Source: JANNGC01 sp043757045 (GTDB lineage: Bacteria; Verrucomicrobiota; Verrucomicrobiia; Limisphaerales; SIBH01). Taken from it: a stretch of DNA of 64,000 nucleotides. This document shows positions 25,598 to 33,829 of this stretch, piece by piece. The notes under the pieces were generated by a model that worked only from the letters and a program-made list of their open reading frames with translations, did not search any database and was not told the origin of the DNA. Each line of letters opens with the position of its first letter. The stretch's first letter is position 1. The position numbers and the translations under genes are program-made. The stretch lies in NCBI GenBank assembly GCA_043757045.1, contig JAYVQC010000097.1, forward strand, positions 1 to 64,000. Reading direction: 5' to 3'.

Positions 25598-25978
25598 TCA
25601 AATGTGCTTCGAGTCGTCGTGGTCTTTCTGGCTGTAGCCGGATTCCTGGCGTTGGAAATTCACCTCGTTCTTCTTCACGTAAGCGGCGAAAATGTCATCC
25701 GCGCTCATGCCCAGCACCTGCGCCATGCTGATGAGAAAGTGGAACAGGTCCACGACCTCGACGCGCGCGTTCTGCTCGTCGAACTTCTGGTACTTGGCCC
25801 ACCATTTCCAGGGGACGCTGTCGGTCAATTCGGCCATCTCCTGCGACATGGCGCGGCAGTAGTTGAGAATCCACTTCGTCTTTTCCTCCTCGCTCATGGC
25901 GTCGGTCTGCACGCCGATGCGCTCGTTGAGCGATTTTTGCATGCGGAAAAGTTCGCGAAGCTGATCGGGTCGTTCCAT
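25598..25978 (-). CDS. Dimeric dUTPase-like all-alpha NTP pyrophosphatase
   Basis: 126 residues from ATG 25978. MERPDQLRELFRMQKSLNERIGVQTDAM, WILNYCRAMSQEMAELTDSVPWKWWAKYQKFDEQNARVEVVDLFHFLISMAQVLGMS follows the dUTPase-2/MazG-type pattern: E-x-x-E of the first metal motif in SQEMAEL and the E-x-x-D in VEVVDLFHF, with the WKWW motif of dimeric dUTPases. The enzyme would hydrolyse dUTP (or a related NTP) to the monophosphate. It precedes hpt by 6 bases. Confidence 0.8.
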   Translation of the reverse strand: MERPDQLRELFRMQKSLNERIGVQTDAMSEEEKTKWILNYCRAMSQEMAELTDSVPWKWWAKYQKFDEQNARVEVVDLFHFLISMAQVLGMSADDIFAAYVKKNEVNFQRQESGYSQKDHDDSKHI

Positions 25979-26032
25979 GAGCGCGAGGTTCAAAGGGCGA
26001 GGCGGAAAGTGCAAGGGGCAAAACTTTGTGGA

Positions 26033-26135
26033 GCGCGGACTTTACAGTCCGCAGCCAGCCGCCCAGTGGTGAGGGGTATGAACTTGCTGGGACGCGCGGT
26101 CGTTCGTTGCTTGCTGCGGACTGGAAAGTCCGCGC
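26033..26135. repeat. Hairpin repeat between SGNH and dUTPase-like genes
   Basis: 23-base arms 26033-26055 and 26113-26135 are inverted copies with one mismatch, each itself a small hairpin (GCGGACT-TTAC-AGTCCGC). It belongs to the same loose class as 40523-40547, 42395-42492, 48776-48874 and 54613-54716, whose arms start GCGCGG and are self-complementary. Confidence 0.85.
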
Positions 26136-26158
26136 GCCGGGGCGTCGGATTTTCTGCG

Positions 26159-27112
26159 CTACTTCTTCTCCGCCAGCACCTTCGCCAGACTCGCGGCCAC
26201 GCGCTCGGAGCGTATGAGTTTCCCCTCCAAGTTCAGGTGATACTCCGTGTCGAACATTTGCTCGGTGGGGAAGACCATGTCCTCCACCGTGTCGAGGCGG
26301 GGAATGTTCAGCCGGGCGCGGAGCAAGTCATCAAGCTGATGGATGGCCACGCGATTTTTCTCGTAGCTGCGCCGCTCGTAAGGCGGGTGAGAGTAGAAGA
26401 CGCGCGCACCCTTTTTTCGGGCCGCGTCGGCAAACCAGTTCACATGCTCGATGGCGATGTCCGTAGTGCCGGCGCCGGTGAATTTGAAACGGCCCGCTCC
26501 AAGTTCAGGTCCCTTGAGGCCATGATGGGTGACGATGTCGCCGTTTTGATCGAAGGCGTTGCGGTGGTTGTGGACGTACGAGCCGCCTTCCAGAATCCCC
26601 TCGGATTGGCCCAGCACATCGCGAATGACGCGCCCCAAATGCTGCTTGTAACCGTCGTCCAAGAGTTCCTTCAACTGCCGGAACGTCAGCGCGCGCAGCA
26701 CGGTGGGGCGGCACTCGATGAGCCGGGCGACATACTCGGGCAGAGGCCGATAATACGTCTCGAACGTGAGATATTCCGGCGCGAGCACCACCACGTCACC
26801 GCGTCGCAGGAACGGCTCGACTTCTTGCAGCATGAATTCCAGACCGACGGCGGCGTTCAAGCCCATGTTGACCGGGTTCATGCCCAGCCGTTCGCCGACC
26901 AGTCCCGAATCCATGCCGAAGGCCATCGAAGAACCGGCGACGAAAATGATGCGGGGCGACGGCAGCGTCTCCAGCCGGCGATGCTTGTCCGCGCTGGCCA
27001 TATAGAAGCTTTTCTCGGGCGGATACTTTTTAGTGTAAGCCGCGAAAACCACGCCCAGCGCGACGGCGAGGACGCCGAAGAACACCGCGAGTTTGAGGAG
27101 AAAAGTTTTCAT
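26159..27112 (-). CDS. SGNH/DltD-like membrane-anchored partner of MBOAT
   Basis: 317 residues from ATG 27112 (MKTFLLKLAVFFGVLAVALGVVFAAY), an N-terminal membrane anchor. IIFVAGSSMAFGMDS is the SGNH block I with the catalytic-type serine; later EHVNWFADAARKKGARVFYSHPPYE and a conserved His/Glu region near YHLNLEGKL follow. Such proteins accompany MBOAT acyltransferases (as DltD with DltB, or AlgJ/AlgX with AlgI) and complete acyl transfer to an extracellular polymer. It follows the MBOAT gene by 7 bases. Confidence 0.8.
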   Translation of the reverse strand: MKTFLLKLAVFFGVLAVALGVVFAAYTKKYPPEKSFYMASADKHRRLETLPSPRIIFVAGSSMAFGMDSGLVGERLGMNPVNMGLNAAVGLEFMLQEVEPFLRRGDVVVLAPEYLTFETYYRPLPEYVARLIECRPTVLRALTFRQLKELLDDGYKQHLGRVIRDVLGQSEGILEGGSYVHNHRNAFDQNGDIVTHHGLKGPELGAGRFKFTGAGTTDIAIEHVNWFADAARKKGARVFYSHPPYERRSYEKNRVAIHQLDDLLRARLNIPRLDTVEDMVFPTEQMFDTEYHLNLEGKLIRSERVAASLAKVLAEKK

Positions 27113-27119
27113 CGGCGTT

Positions 27120-28583
27120 TCAAAACTGGAAGTAGATGAACTGCCCCGAGCCGTGGGTGCCGGCGTAAAGAATGGCGATGGCGATGGTGAAATACACCGC
27201 CCAGCGCGCCGCACGCGGCCAGTGCGCGAGACTCAGCGGATGCGGCTGGCGGCGTTGCAGCCACTCGACCGCGAACAACGCGGCCACGGCGATGAAGATG
27301 AGATTCCCCGCCGGTTGCGCGGTCACGCGGGCCAGGCCGAGGAAGTACGTTTCCAGATTCGCCACGTCCGCCGCGAGGCGTTGCAGAATCACCAGCGCGT
27401 CCGCGAACGAATGCGCGCGGAAGAAAATCCAGCCGAGGCAGACAATCGAAAAGGTGAGCAGCATCCGTCCAAGGGTCTTGAGCGAAGGAAGGATTGATTC
27501 TCCACCCGCTACATCACCCACACCACGGGTGGCGCGGTTGGAGGACAAAGTTTCCGGCAAGACCGCCAGCCCGTTGATCGCGCCCCAAGCCACGAAGTTC
27601 CACGACGCGCCGTGCCAGATGCCGCTGAGGAGAAAGGTGACGAGCACATTGAACACACGCCGGGGCTTCGAGACACGGCTGCCGCCGAGCGGAAGATACA
27701 CGTAGTCTTTGAACCAGGTGGTGAGCGAGATGTGCCAGCGCCGCCAGAACTCGCCGAGGCTTTGCGAGAAGTAGGGGTTGGCAAAGTTCCGCATCAGCTC
27801 GAAGCCGAAGAGTTTCGCGAGGCCGATGGCGATGTCTGAGTAGGCGCTGAAGTCACAGTAGATTTGCACCGCGAAGAGCACCGTCGCCACGGCCAGTTCG
27901 CCGCCGGTCACTTCGGCGGGTTTCAGGAACACGGCGTCCACGACCGGCGCGAGATTGTCGGCCACGACCATTTTCTTGAAGAAGCCCCAGAGCATCTGGC
28001 GGCAGCCGTCCACGGCCTGCGCGTGGTTGAAAACGCGCGCGCGAAAAAACTGCGGCAGCAAATGCGTGGCGCGCTCGATGGGTCCGGCGACGAGCTGCGG
28101 GAAGAAGGAGACGTAGGCGAGATACTCGACGAGATGCGGCGTGGCGCGCAATTGACGGCGGTAGATGTCAATCGAGTAGCTCATGGTCTGGAACGTGTAG
28201 AAGCTGATGCCCACGGGGAGCACGACCTTCAGCGTGGGCATGTCCATCGTCCAGCCGACCGAGGCGGCGGCGGCCTGCAAGCTCTCGGCGAAGAAGTTGA
28301 AGTATTTGAAGTAAGCGAGCAGGCCAATATTCGCGGTGAGTCCGAGAGCGAGCAGAATTTTTCTCCGGCGCGGCGCGGCCGTCTTTTCCAGGCCGAGTCC
28401 CACGCCGAAGTCGAGCAGGCTGGCCGCGAGCATCAGTCCGCAGAAACGCCAGTCCCACCAGCCGTAGAAAATGTAACTGGCGACGACGATGAGGACGTTT
28501 TGCGCGCGTCTTTGACGCAGCGCCCAGTAGAGCGGGAAAAAGAGCGCGAGGAAGATCAGGAAAGTGAGCGTGGTGAACGTCAT
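27120..28583 (-). CDS. MBOAT-family O-acyltransferase (AlgI/DltB-like)
   Basis: 487 residues with about ten membrane helices. The opening MTFTTLTFLIFLALFFPLYWALRQ and VVASYIFYGWWDWRFCGLM are typical of AlgI-type proteins. LPVGISFYTFQTMSYSIDIYRRQ, FFPQLVAGPIERATHLLPQF, YSDIAIGLAKLFGFELMRNFANPYFSQSLGEFWRRWHISLTTWFKDYVYLPLGGSR and LLSGIWHGASWNFVAWGAING (with the catalytic His) are all present. It would move an acyl group across the membrane onto an exopolymer, with the SGNH protein downstream. The polymer is unknown. Confidence 0.92.
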   Translation of the reverse strand: MTFTTLTFLIFLALFFPLYWALRQRRAQNVLIVVASYIFYGWWDWRFCGLMLAASLLDFGVGLGLEKTAAPRRRKILLALGLTANIGLLAYFKYFNFFAESLQAAAASVGWTMDMPTLKVVLPVGISFYTFQTMSYSIDIYRRQLRATPHLVEYLAYVSFFPQLVAGPIERATHLLPQFFRARVFNHAQAVDGCRQMLWGFFKKMVVADNLAPVVDAVFLKPAEVTGGELAVATVLFAVQIYCDFSAYSDIAIGLAKLFGFELMRNFANPYFSQSLGEFWRRWHISLTTWFKDYVYLPLGGSRVSKPRRVFNVLVTFLLSGIWHGASWNFVAWGAINGLAVLPETLSSNRATRGVGDVAGGESILPSLKTLGRMLLTFSIVCLGWIFFRAHSFADALVILQRLAADVANLETYFLGLARVTAQPAGNLIFIAVAALFAVEWLQRRQPHPLSLAHWPRAARWAVYFTIAIAILYAGTHGSGQFIYFQF

Positions 28584-28668
28584 GCGCTGGCGTGAGGCTC
28601 AGGGAAAGCGCGGCGCGCAGGCAAGGAGCTTTCCCGAAACCCGAACGGCGGGGCACCGCCGCCGCCCT

Positions 28669-28816
28669 GTAACGCCGGCTTTCCAGCCGGCAACGTAATT
28701 AGGATTTCAGCCTCGTGGCCCTCCCTTTATTTTTACAGGGGCGGATTCTCGCGCGGCGGGCTTTGAACAGGAGGATCGAAAGCCTCCCGACCTGCCGGCT
28801 GGAAAGCCGGCGTTAC
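28669..28816. repeat. Hairpin with perfect 24-base arms before the DUF4394/CHRD gene
   Basis: Arms 28669-28692 and 28793-28816 are exact inverted copies, each containing CCGGCTTTCCAGCCGG. The right arm is identical to 13849-13872. The gap 28584-28929 otherwise holds only presumed promoters of the two flanking divergent genes; nothing else is seen. Confidence 0.88.
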
Positions 28817-28929
28817 GGGACGACGGCAACCTGCCGGGCGGGCTTCTGGATTTTCTGCCGAAAAAAAGAGTGCATCCAAAAAAGGTTTCGGCTCGTATGC
28901 ATTACCAAACCAAACGCAGGTCTAACTCT

Positions 28930-31900
28930 ATGAAAACAAACAAAGTGCTTCTGGCTGCCCTAATCGGAGGAATGGTATTCGGCTCGACCGCCCTCTCGCA
29001 CGCCCAGTCCCTCATCTACGGTCTCACGTCCACCAACTCACTGGTGGCCTTCAGTAGCTCCGGCTCCGTCGCCAATGGCCCCATCATCACCGGCGTCGGC
29101 GTCGGCGAAGAGGTAGTGGGCATTGATTTCCGCCCCTTCACCGGCGAACTCTACGCGCTCACCGGCGACCTGGGCGGCACGGGCCGTCTCTACACCGTGA
29201 ACCCTGTTTCCGGGGCGGCCTCGGCGCTCACCCTTGTCGGCACGCTCACTAACATCACGGCGCGGGCCGGCGTGGACTTCAATCCCGTGGCCGTGGCCGG
29301 CGTGAACGCGCTGCGCATCTTGACTCACGAGCGGGACAATTACCGCCTCACCTTTGCCGGCACGACCGCCACGGTGAATTACGACGGCAAATTGAACACC
29401 ACGAACGTCGTGGTCAGCACGAACGCCATCGCGTGCGCCTACCTCAACAACCGTGGCGGCCTGCCCGGCGCGGGCGGCGCGGGCGGTACCACGCTCTACG
29501 TCATTGATGCCGACACCGACTCGCTCTACGTCCAGAACCCGCCGAACAACGGCACGCTCGTGGACGCCAAGCCCCTCGGCGTGAATGCGGGATCCGCGGG
29601 CGGCTTCGACATAGACACGCTGAACAACAAAGCCTACGCGGTGCTGGAAGTGGGCACGGTCGGTCTTTACGAAATCAGTCTCGCGACCGGCGCGGCCACG
29701 CTCGTGCGCGCGTTGCCGAACAACATTATTGACCTCGCCATCACGCTGCCGGTCTCGCTGCCACCGACGCTGGTCTATGGACTCACGACCACGAACACGC
29801 TGCTGCCTTTCACCACGGACTCGACGAACGTGGGCGCGGTGCTGCCGGTCACGGGACTGGGCGGTGGCGAAACCATCGTGGGCATTGATTTCCGTCCCTT
29901 CAACGGCCTGCTCTACGCCGTGACGCGCGACGCGGCCAATGCGGGCCGTGTTTACACCGTGGACCCCATCACTGGCGCGGCCACGGCGCTCACGCTCGCG
30001 GGCGTGCCGCTCACGCTCACGAACAGCGTGGGCCTGGACTTCAACCCCGTCGCGGTGTCCGGCGCGAACGCGTTGCGCATCGTGACCGGTGCGGATCAAA
30101 ATTTCCGTCTCACGTTCAGCGGTTCGACCGCCACGGTGATCGCGGACCTTGCGATCAATCCCGGCAGCGCCGACTTGATGGCGGCGGGCTATGTGAACAA
30201 CCGCGGCGGTCTTCCCGGCGCGGGCGGCGTGGGCGGCACCACGCTCTACGTCGTGGATTCCGTCTCCGACACCCTCTTCATCCAGAACCCGCCCAACAAC
30301 GGCACGCTCGCCACGCCCAAGCCGCTCGTGCATGACGTGGATGCGTCCGGCGGTCTGGACATCCTCACCACCACGAACCGCGCGCTGGCCCTGTTCGGCA
30401 TCAGTGGCACGAACGGTTTGTATGAAGTCGATCTCGCGAACGGCTTCGCGAACTTTATCCGCCCGCTGCCCTCATCGCTGGTAGATCTGGCGGTGCCGAT
30501 TCCCGCGCGCATCACCACTCTGAGCAATTTCCCCGGCACGAACGTCTTGCTCGTCTTTGGCGGCGGCGTCGGTCCCTTCAACGTCCAGAAGGCGAACGTG
30601 GTCAATGATCCTTTCTGCTCCATCACGACCGTGGCCTCCGGCCCCGTGACCTTGGGCAAGGACGGCCCGCAAGGTTTCTACCGCGTGCGCGATCTGGCGA
30701 ACGCGAGCATCACGCGCTTCACTTCCAGCCTGAGCGGCCTCGCGAACGGCAACGGTTCGACCGGCTTCGGCCTCGCCACCGTGGACTTGAACGGCGACGT
30801 GCTGACCTACGACTTGGCTTACAGCGGCCTGACCGGCACGCCCACGGCGGCGCACGTCCATCTCCCGGCCCCGACGACGGGCGCTTCCGGCGTGGCCTTC
30901 GCCCTTACGCCCGTCGGCGGACTCGGCACCACCGGACGTTACGCCGCGAGTGTGACGCTGACGCTGGCGCAAAAGACCGCCGTGCTCGCGGGCCTCGCGT
31001 ACTTCAACCTCCATACGGCGGCGTTTGGCGGCGGAGAAATTCGCGGCCAGATCATGCCCGTGGCGCAGAAGGTCGTCCTGAGCGGCGTGGCGGAACGTCC
31101 GACCGGCAACACCTCGCCGGCCTTCGGCGTCGGCGCGCTGACCATCATCGGCAACGAACTCGCCTTCGACATCAACTATCAGGGCCTGACCGCCCCGGCC
31201 ACGGCGGCGCACTTCCACGCGGCGTCGGACAGCGCGGGCACGGCGGGCGTGATCATTAACTTGAGCAGCGGCTTCGGCACGTTGGGCCGGTCCGGCACAC
31301 TCGCGGGCCGCGTCACGCTCACCCCCGCGCAATACCTCGCGTTCGCGGACGGCCAGGTCTATGTGAACATCCACAACGGAAATTTCCCCGGCGGCGAAAT
31401 TCGCGGCCAGGTTGCGCCTTACATCGGCGAGTTGCCCTTCTCGGCGGACCTCACGGGCGCGGCGGAGAAACCTTCGGCGGTGAGCACGTCCGGCTCGGGT
31501 TTCGTGGAAGCGGCGCTTGTGGGCAACACCCTCTCCTTCACCCTCGCGTATCGCAGCCTGACCAGCGCGATCACGGCGGCGCACCTTCACGGGCCGGCCA
31601 CGTCGTCGGCCAGCGCGGCGGTGCTCATTGATCTGCTGCCTTACCATCGCGGCACTTACTCGACGCAGGGCGTGTTCAGCGGCTCGGTCGCGCTGGCCCC
31701 GGCGATGGTCAATGCGCTGTTGAACGGCGACCTCTACCTGAACCTGCACACGGCGGTGAACCCCGGCGGCGAAATTCGCGGCCAGCTCGCGCCGATGGTT
31801 CTCCCCGTCACGATGAACGGGGCGAACGAACGCCCGACGCCCGTGGTCACTCCCGCCACCGCCTACGGCTACGTGGGCGTGGTCGGCCGACAGGTTTCGC

Positions 31901-32160
31901 TCGGGCTGCACTATCGCGACCTGAGCGGCGCGGCGACGGCGGCGCATTACCACGCCCCGGCGGATGCCAACGGCACGGCAGGGGTGATCATCAACCTCGG
32001 TGCCTACGCGGTCGGCGGCTTCAGCAGTTGGGGCTTCCTGCTTGGCAGCCAGGGCGTGACCGACGCGCAGGTGGCAAATTTCGTGGACGGCCTCGTCTAT
32101 GTGAACATCCACACGGCCGCGAATGGCGGCGGTGAAATTCGCGGCCAGGTGCTGCCGTAG
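28930..32160 (+). CDS. Large secreted protein: two DUF4394 domains plus four CHRD domains
   Basis: 1076 residues from ATG 28930 (MKTNKVLLAALIGGMVFGSTALSHAQ), a signal peptide. Residues ~25-290 and ~300-555 are two copies of DUF4394 (LIYGLTSTNSLVAF, GEEVVGIDFRPFTGELYAL, GRLYTVNPVSGAASALT; VDFNPVAVAGVNALRI; NNRGGLPGAGGAGGTTLYVID). From ~595 come four CHRD domains, each with AATAAHFHAA-type and YVNIHNGNFPGGEIRGQV signatures. CHRD domains occur in chordin and in bacterial secreted proteins; their role is unclear, perhaps binding or adhesion. A terminator follows. Confidence 0.9.
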   Translation: MKTNKVLLAALIGGMVFGSTALSHAQSLIYGLTSTNSLVAFSSSGSVANGPIITGVGVGEEVVGIDFRPFTGELYALTGDLGGTGRLYTVNPVSGAASALTLVGTLTNITARAGVDFNPVAVAGVNALRILTHERDNYRLTFAGTTATVNYDGKLNTTNVVVSTNAIACAYLNNRGGLPGAGGAGGTTLYVIDADTDSLYVQNPPNNGTLVDAKPLGVNAGSAGGFDIDTLNNKAYAVLEVGTVGLYEISLATGAATLVRALPNNIIDLAITLPVSLPPTLVYGLTTTNTLLPFTTDSTNVGAVLPVTGLGGGETIVGIDFRPFNGLLYAVTRDAANAGRVYTVDPITGAATALTLAGVPLTLTNSVGLDFNPVAVSGANALRIVTGADQNFRLTFSGSTATVIADLAINPGSADLMAAGYVNNRGGLPGAGGVGGTTLYVVDSVSDTLFIQNPPNNGTLATPKPLVHDVDASGGLDILTTTNRALALFGISGTNGLYEVDLANGFANFIRPLPSSLVDLAVPIPARITTLSNFPGTNVLLVFGGGVGPFNVQKANVVNDPFCSITTVASGPVTLGKDGPQGFYRVRDLANASITRFTSSLSGLANGNGSTGFGLATVDLNGDVLTYDLAYSGLTGTPTAAHVHLPAPTTGASGVAFALTPVGGLGTTGRYAASVTLTLAQKTAVLAGLAYFNLHTAAFGGGEIRGQIMPVAQKVVLSGVAERPTGNTSPAFGVGALTIIGNELAFDINYQGLTAPATAAHFHAASDSAGTAGVIINLSSGFGTLGRSGTLAGRVTLTPAQYLAFADGQVYVNIHNGNFPGGEIRGQVAPYIGELPFSADLTGAAEKPSAVSTSGSGFVEAALVGNTLSFTLAYRSLTSAITAAHLHGPATSSASAAVLIDLLPYHRGTYSTQGVFSGSVALAPAMVNALLNGDLYLNLHTAVNPGGEIRGQLAPMVLPVTMNGANERPTPVVTPATAYGYVGVVGRQVSLGLHYRDLSGAATAAHYHAPADANGTAGVIINLGAYAVGGFSSWGFLLGSQGVTDAQVANFVDGLVYVNIHTAANGGGEIRGQVLP

Positions 32161-32192
32161 TTCGCGCGCAAGAATCAAGTGGAGAGAGCAAG

Positions 32193-32223
32193 GCGCCGGT
32201 CGGCAACGACCGGCGCTTTTTTT
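32193..32223 (+). terminator. Rho-independent terminator after CHRD gene
   Basis: A perfect 10-base stem GCGCCGGTCG/CGACCGGCGC with a GCAA tetraloop, followed by seven T, 33 bases past the stop. Confidence 0.93.
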
Positions 32224-32230
32224 GGCGGGG

Positions 32231-32335
32231 GCGCGGGCGTCCCGCCCGCCGGGCGGTACGGAGATTCATTGCGGTCGCCACGCCGAATCGGCAGGGCCGC
32301 CGTCGGTTCCATTCGGGCGGGCGAGACGCCCGCGC
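32231..32335. repeat. GC-rich hairpin repeat
   Basis: GCGCGGGCGTCCCGCCCG (32231-32248) is inverted, with small differences, at 32314-32335 (CGGGCGGGCGAGACGCCCGCGC). It lies just past the terminator, in the gap between two convergent genes. Confidence 0.75.
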
Positions 32336-32412
32336 TCCAATCGGATCGGCTTCGTTCGCCATGGCGGCACTTGGAAGATGTGTCCGCAGGCATCCTTGCC
32401 TGCCACAGAGGC

Positions 32413-33408
32413 TTAAAACTTCCGCCCCGGAAACTCACGCGTCAGCGGCTGACGTGTCGGCCCTTGGGGCTGGTTGCCATAGCCGGGCGAAGCCCCTCCG
32501 TTCGCGGGCGTCGCGTTGTAACGCTTGTTCACGTCCTCGATGATCGGGCCGCGCAGACGATCCTGCTGGCGGTTGAATAACGTCGTGGGATCGCTGGCGC
32601 GCGGATCGTAGCCGCTCCCGCCCACCGTCGGCGTGGCGAGGCTGGAGGCCTTGGCCGCGGCGGCGTTGACCACGGGCTGGAGGGAATTGGGCGCACGGCC
32701 CGCCGCGCCGGCGTTCGGATTCAGCAACTGCTCGAAGTCGGTGCGCCGCTGCAACTGCGCGGGCGTAAGTTTTTCGGACGCGCGGTTCGCGTTGAATTCA
32801 AAGGGCGTGCTGGCGCGCATGCCCGGAGGACTGAAGTCCTCATCCTCCCGCTGCGCGTAAGACTGGCCGCCGGAACCGCCACGTCGCGCCTCTTTTCTTC
32901 CGTTCGCCGCATCACCTGGTTTCCAGTCGAGGTCGGTGACCGGAGCCAGACTGCGCGCTGGGTCGGAACGAAACGGCGAGTTCAGATCCTTCATGGACGA
33001 CGAGCCGGGCCGGGACTTTTCCGTCGCGGTCTTGAACGGATGCTTCTCCGCCTCGCGCAGCGCCTCCTTGCGCGCTTTCTCCTCGTCGGGGTCGGTGAAC
33101 ATGGCCGGCGTGCGGAGCAACGGGTGCGTCCGCTCGCGCTCCAGGTCGCGCGGCTCGCTGCGCATCATGGGCGGCGGCGTCCGGGGCGGAGGGCTGGCGG
33201 CGGGAGCGTCAAAATTTGGGTTCGAGAAGTCCAGCCCGCGCTCCCGCACTTCGGGCAAATCGCTCTCAGGTTTTGGCGGCGCGGCGAAGGCCACGGCGGG
33301 CTTGGAAAAACGTATCGCATCACCCGCTAGCGCCGCGCAGGCGAGCCCGACGCTCGTCAGCGTCGCCAGGACGCGGGCGTGACCAAAGGACTGTCGGCAA
33401 AAATTCAT
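32413..33408 (-). CDS. Exported proline-rich protein of unknown function
   Basis: 331 residues from ATG 33408. A signal peptide (RVLATLTSVGLACAALAGDA) leads to a low-complexity chain rich in Pro, Arg, Ala and Ser (PAASPPPRTPPPMMRSEP, EEKARKEALREAEKHPF). It contains a short helical stretch (LTPAQLQRRTDFEQLLNPN). No fold or family is recognised. It is likely a disordered periplasmic or surface protein. Confidence 0.65.
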   Translation of the reverse strand: MNFCRQSFGHARVLATLTSVGLACAALAGDAIRFSKPAVAFAAPPKPESDLPEVRERGLDFSNPNFDAPAASPPPRTPPPMMRSEPRDLERERTHPLLRTPAMFTDPDEEKARKEALREAEKHPFKTATEKSRPGSSSMKDLNSPFRSDPARSLAPVTDLDWKPGDAANGRKEARRGGSGGQSYAQREDEDFSPPGMRASTPFEFNANRASEKLTPAQLQRRTDFEQLLNPNAGAAGRAPNSLQPVVNAAAAKASSLATPTVGGSGYDPRASDPTTLFNRQQDRLRGPIIEDVNKRYNATPANGGASPGYGNQPQGPTRQPLTREFPGRKF

Positions 33409-33500
33409 CAATGAAAGCGGCGCACTATAATCTTGGCGGTTGCCCGGTCAAACGTGCAGTGAGTTGACCGCGCGGCGCGGGTTTACGTTCAAGCATGGCT

Positions 33501-33700
33501 GAGAGCCTGTCTGAAAATTCGGGATGGGTAGCACAGGCCACTGGCCTGTGCCGCCGGGCTACCAGCCCGGTGGAAGGGTGAGGGCCGCGCGGGCAAGCCA
33601 GGGGTAATTCGGACTAAGGATGCTCACTCTCATTCCGCTGGGCAGGTTGCCCAGCGGAACGGGCTGGTAGCCCGTTCCACCCTTTTTCAGACAGGCTCTG
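33501..33700. repeat. 200-bp nested hairpin element upstream of dnaB
   Basis: 17-base outer arms (33501-33517, 33684-33700) match with one mismatch (GAGCCTGTCTGAAAA type). Between them lie four small perfect or near-perfect hairpins: GCACAGGCC-A-CTGGCCTGTGC-like at 33531-33551, CCGGGCTACCAGCCCGG at 33554-33570, one with 10-base arms at 33635-33657, and one at 33658-33676. The whole looks like a compact mobile unit. A solo arm of the 53055-53155 element follows at 33730-33750. Nothing else is seen in the 33412-33829 gap. Confidence 0.85.
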
Positions 33701-33829
33701 AGAGTTGATCCACGAAAGACACGGCCGGACGGTCGCTTTAGCGCCGCTTTTTGAACCGGCCAATAAAATGTTAATGCCCGCCGACAACTAAGCTTTGAAC
33801 GCGCCGTCGCTTTCCACTCTCCTACGCCC

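Noticed and set aside
25469..27139. A 556-codon forward frame across hpt, the dUTPase-like and SGNH genes
   Set aside because: It crosses three genes and a repeat-filled spacer on the other strand and has no family features.
29038..32178. Two long reverse-strand open frames opposite the DUF4394/CHRD gene
   Set aside because: Arg/Gly/His-rich composition with no recognisable motif; the forward frame has a signal peptide and clear repeats.
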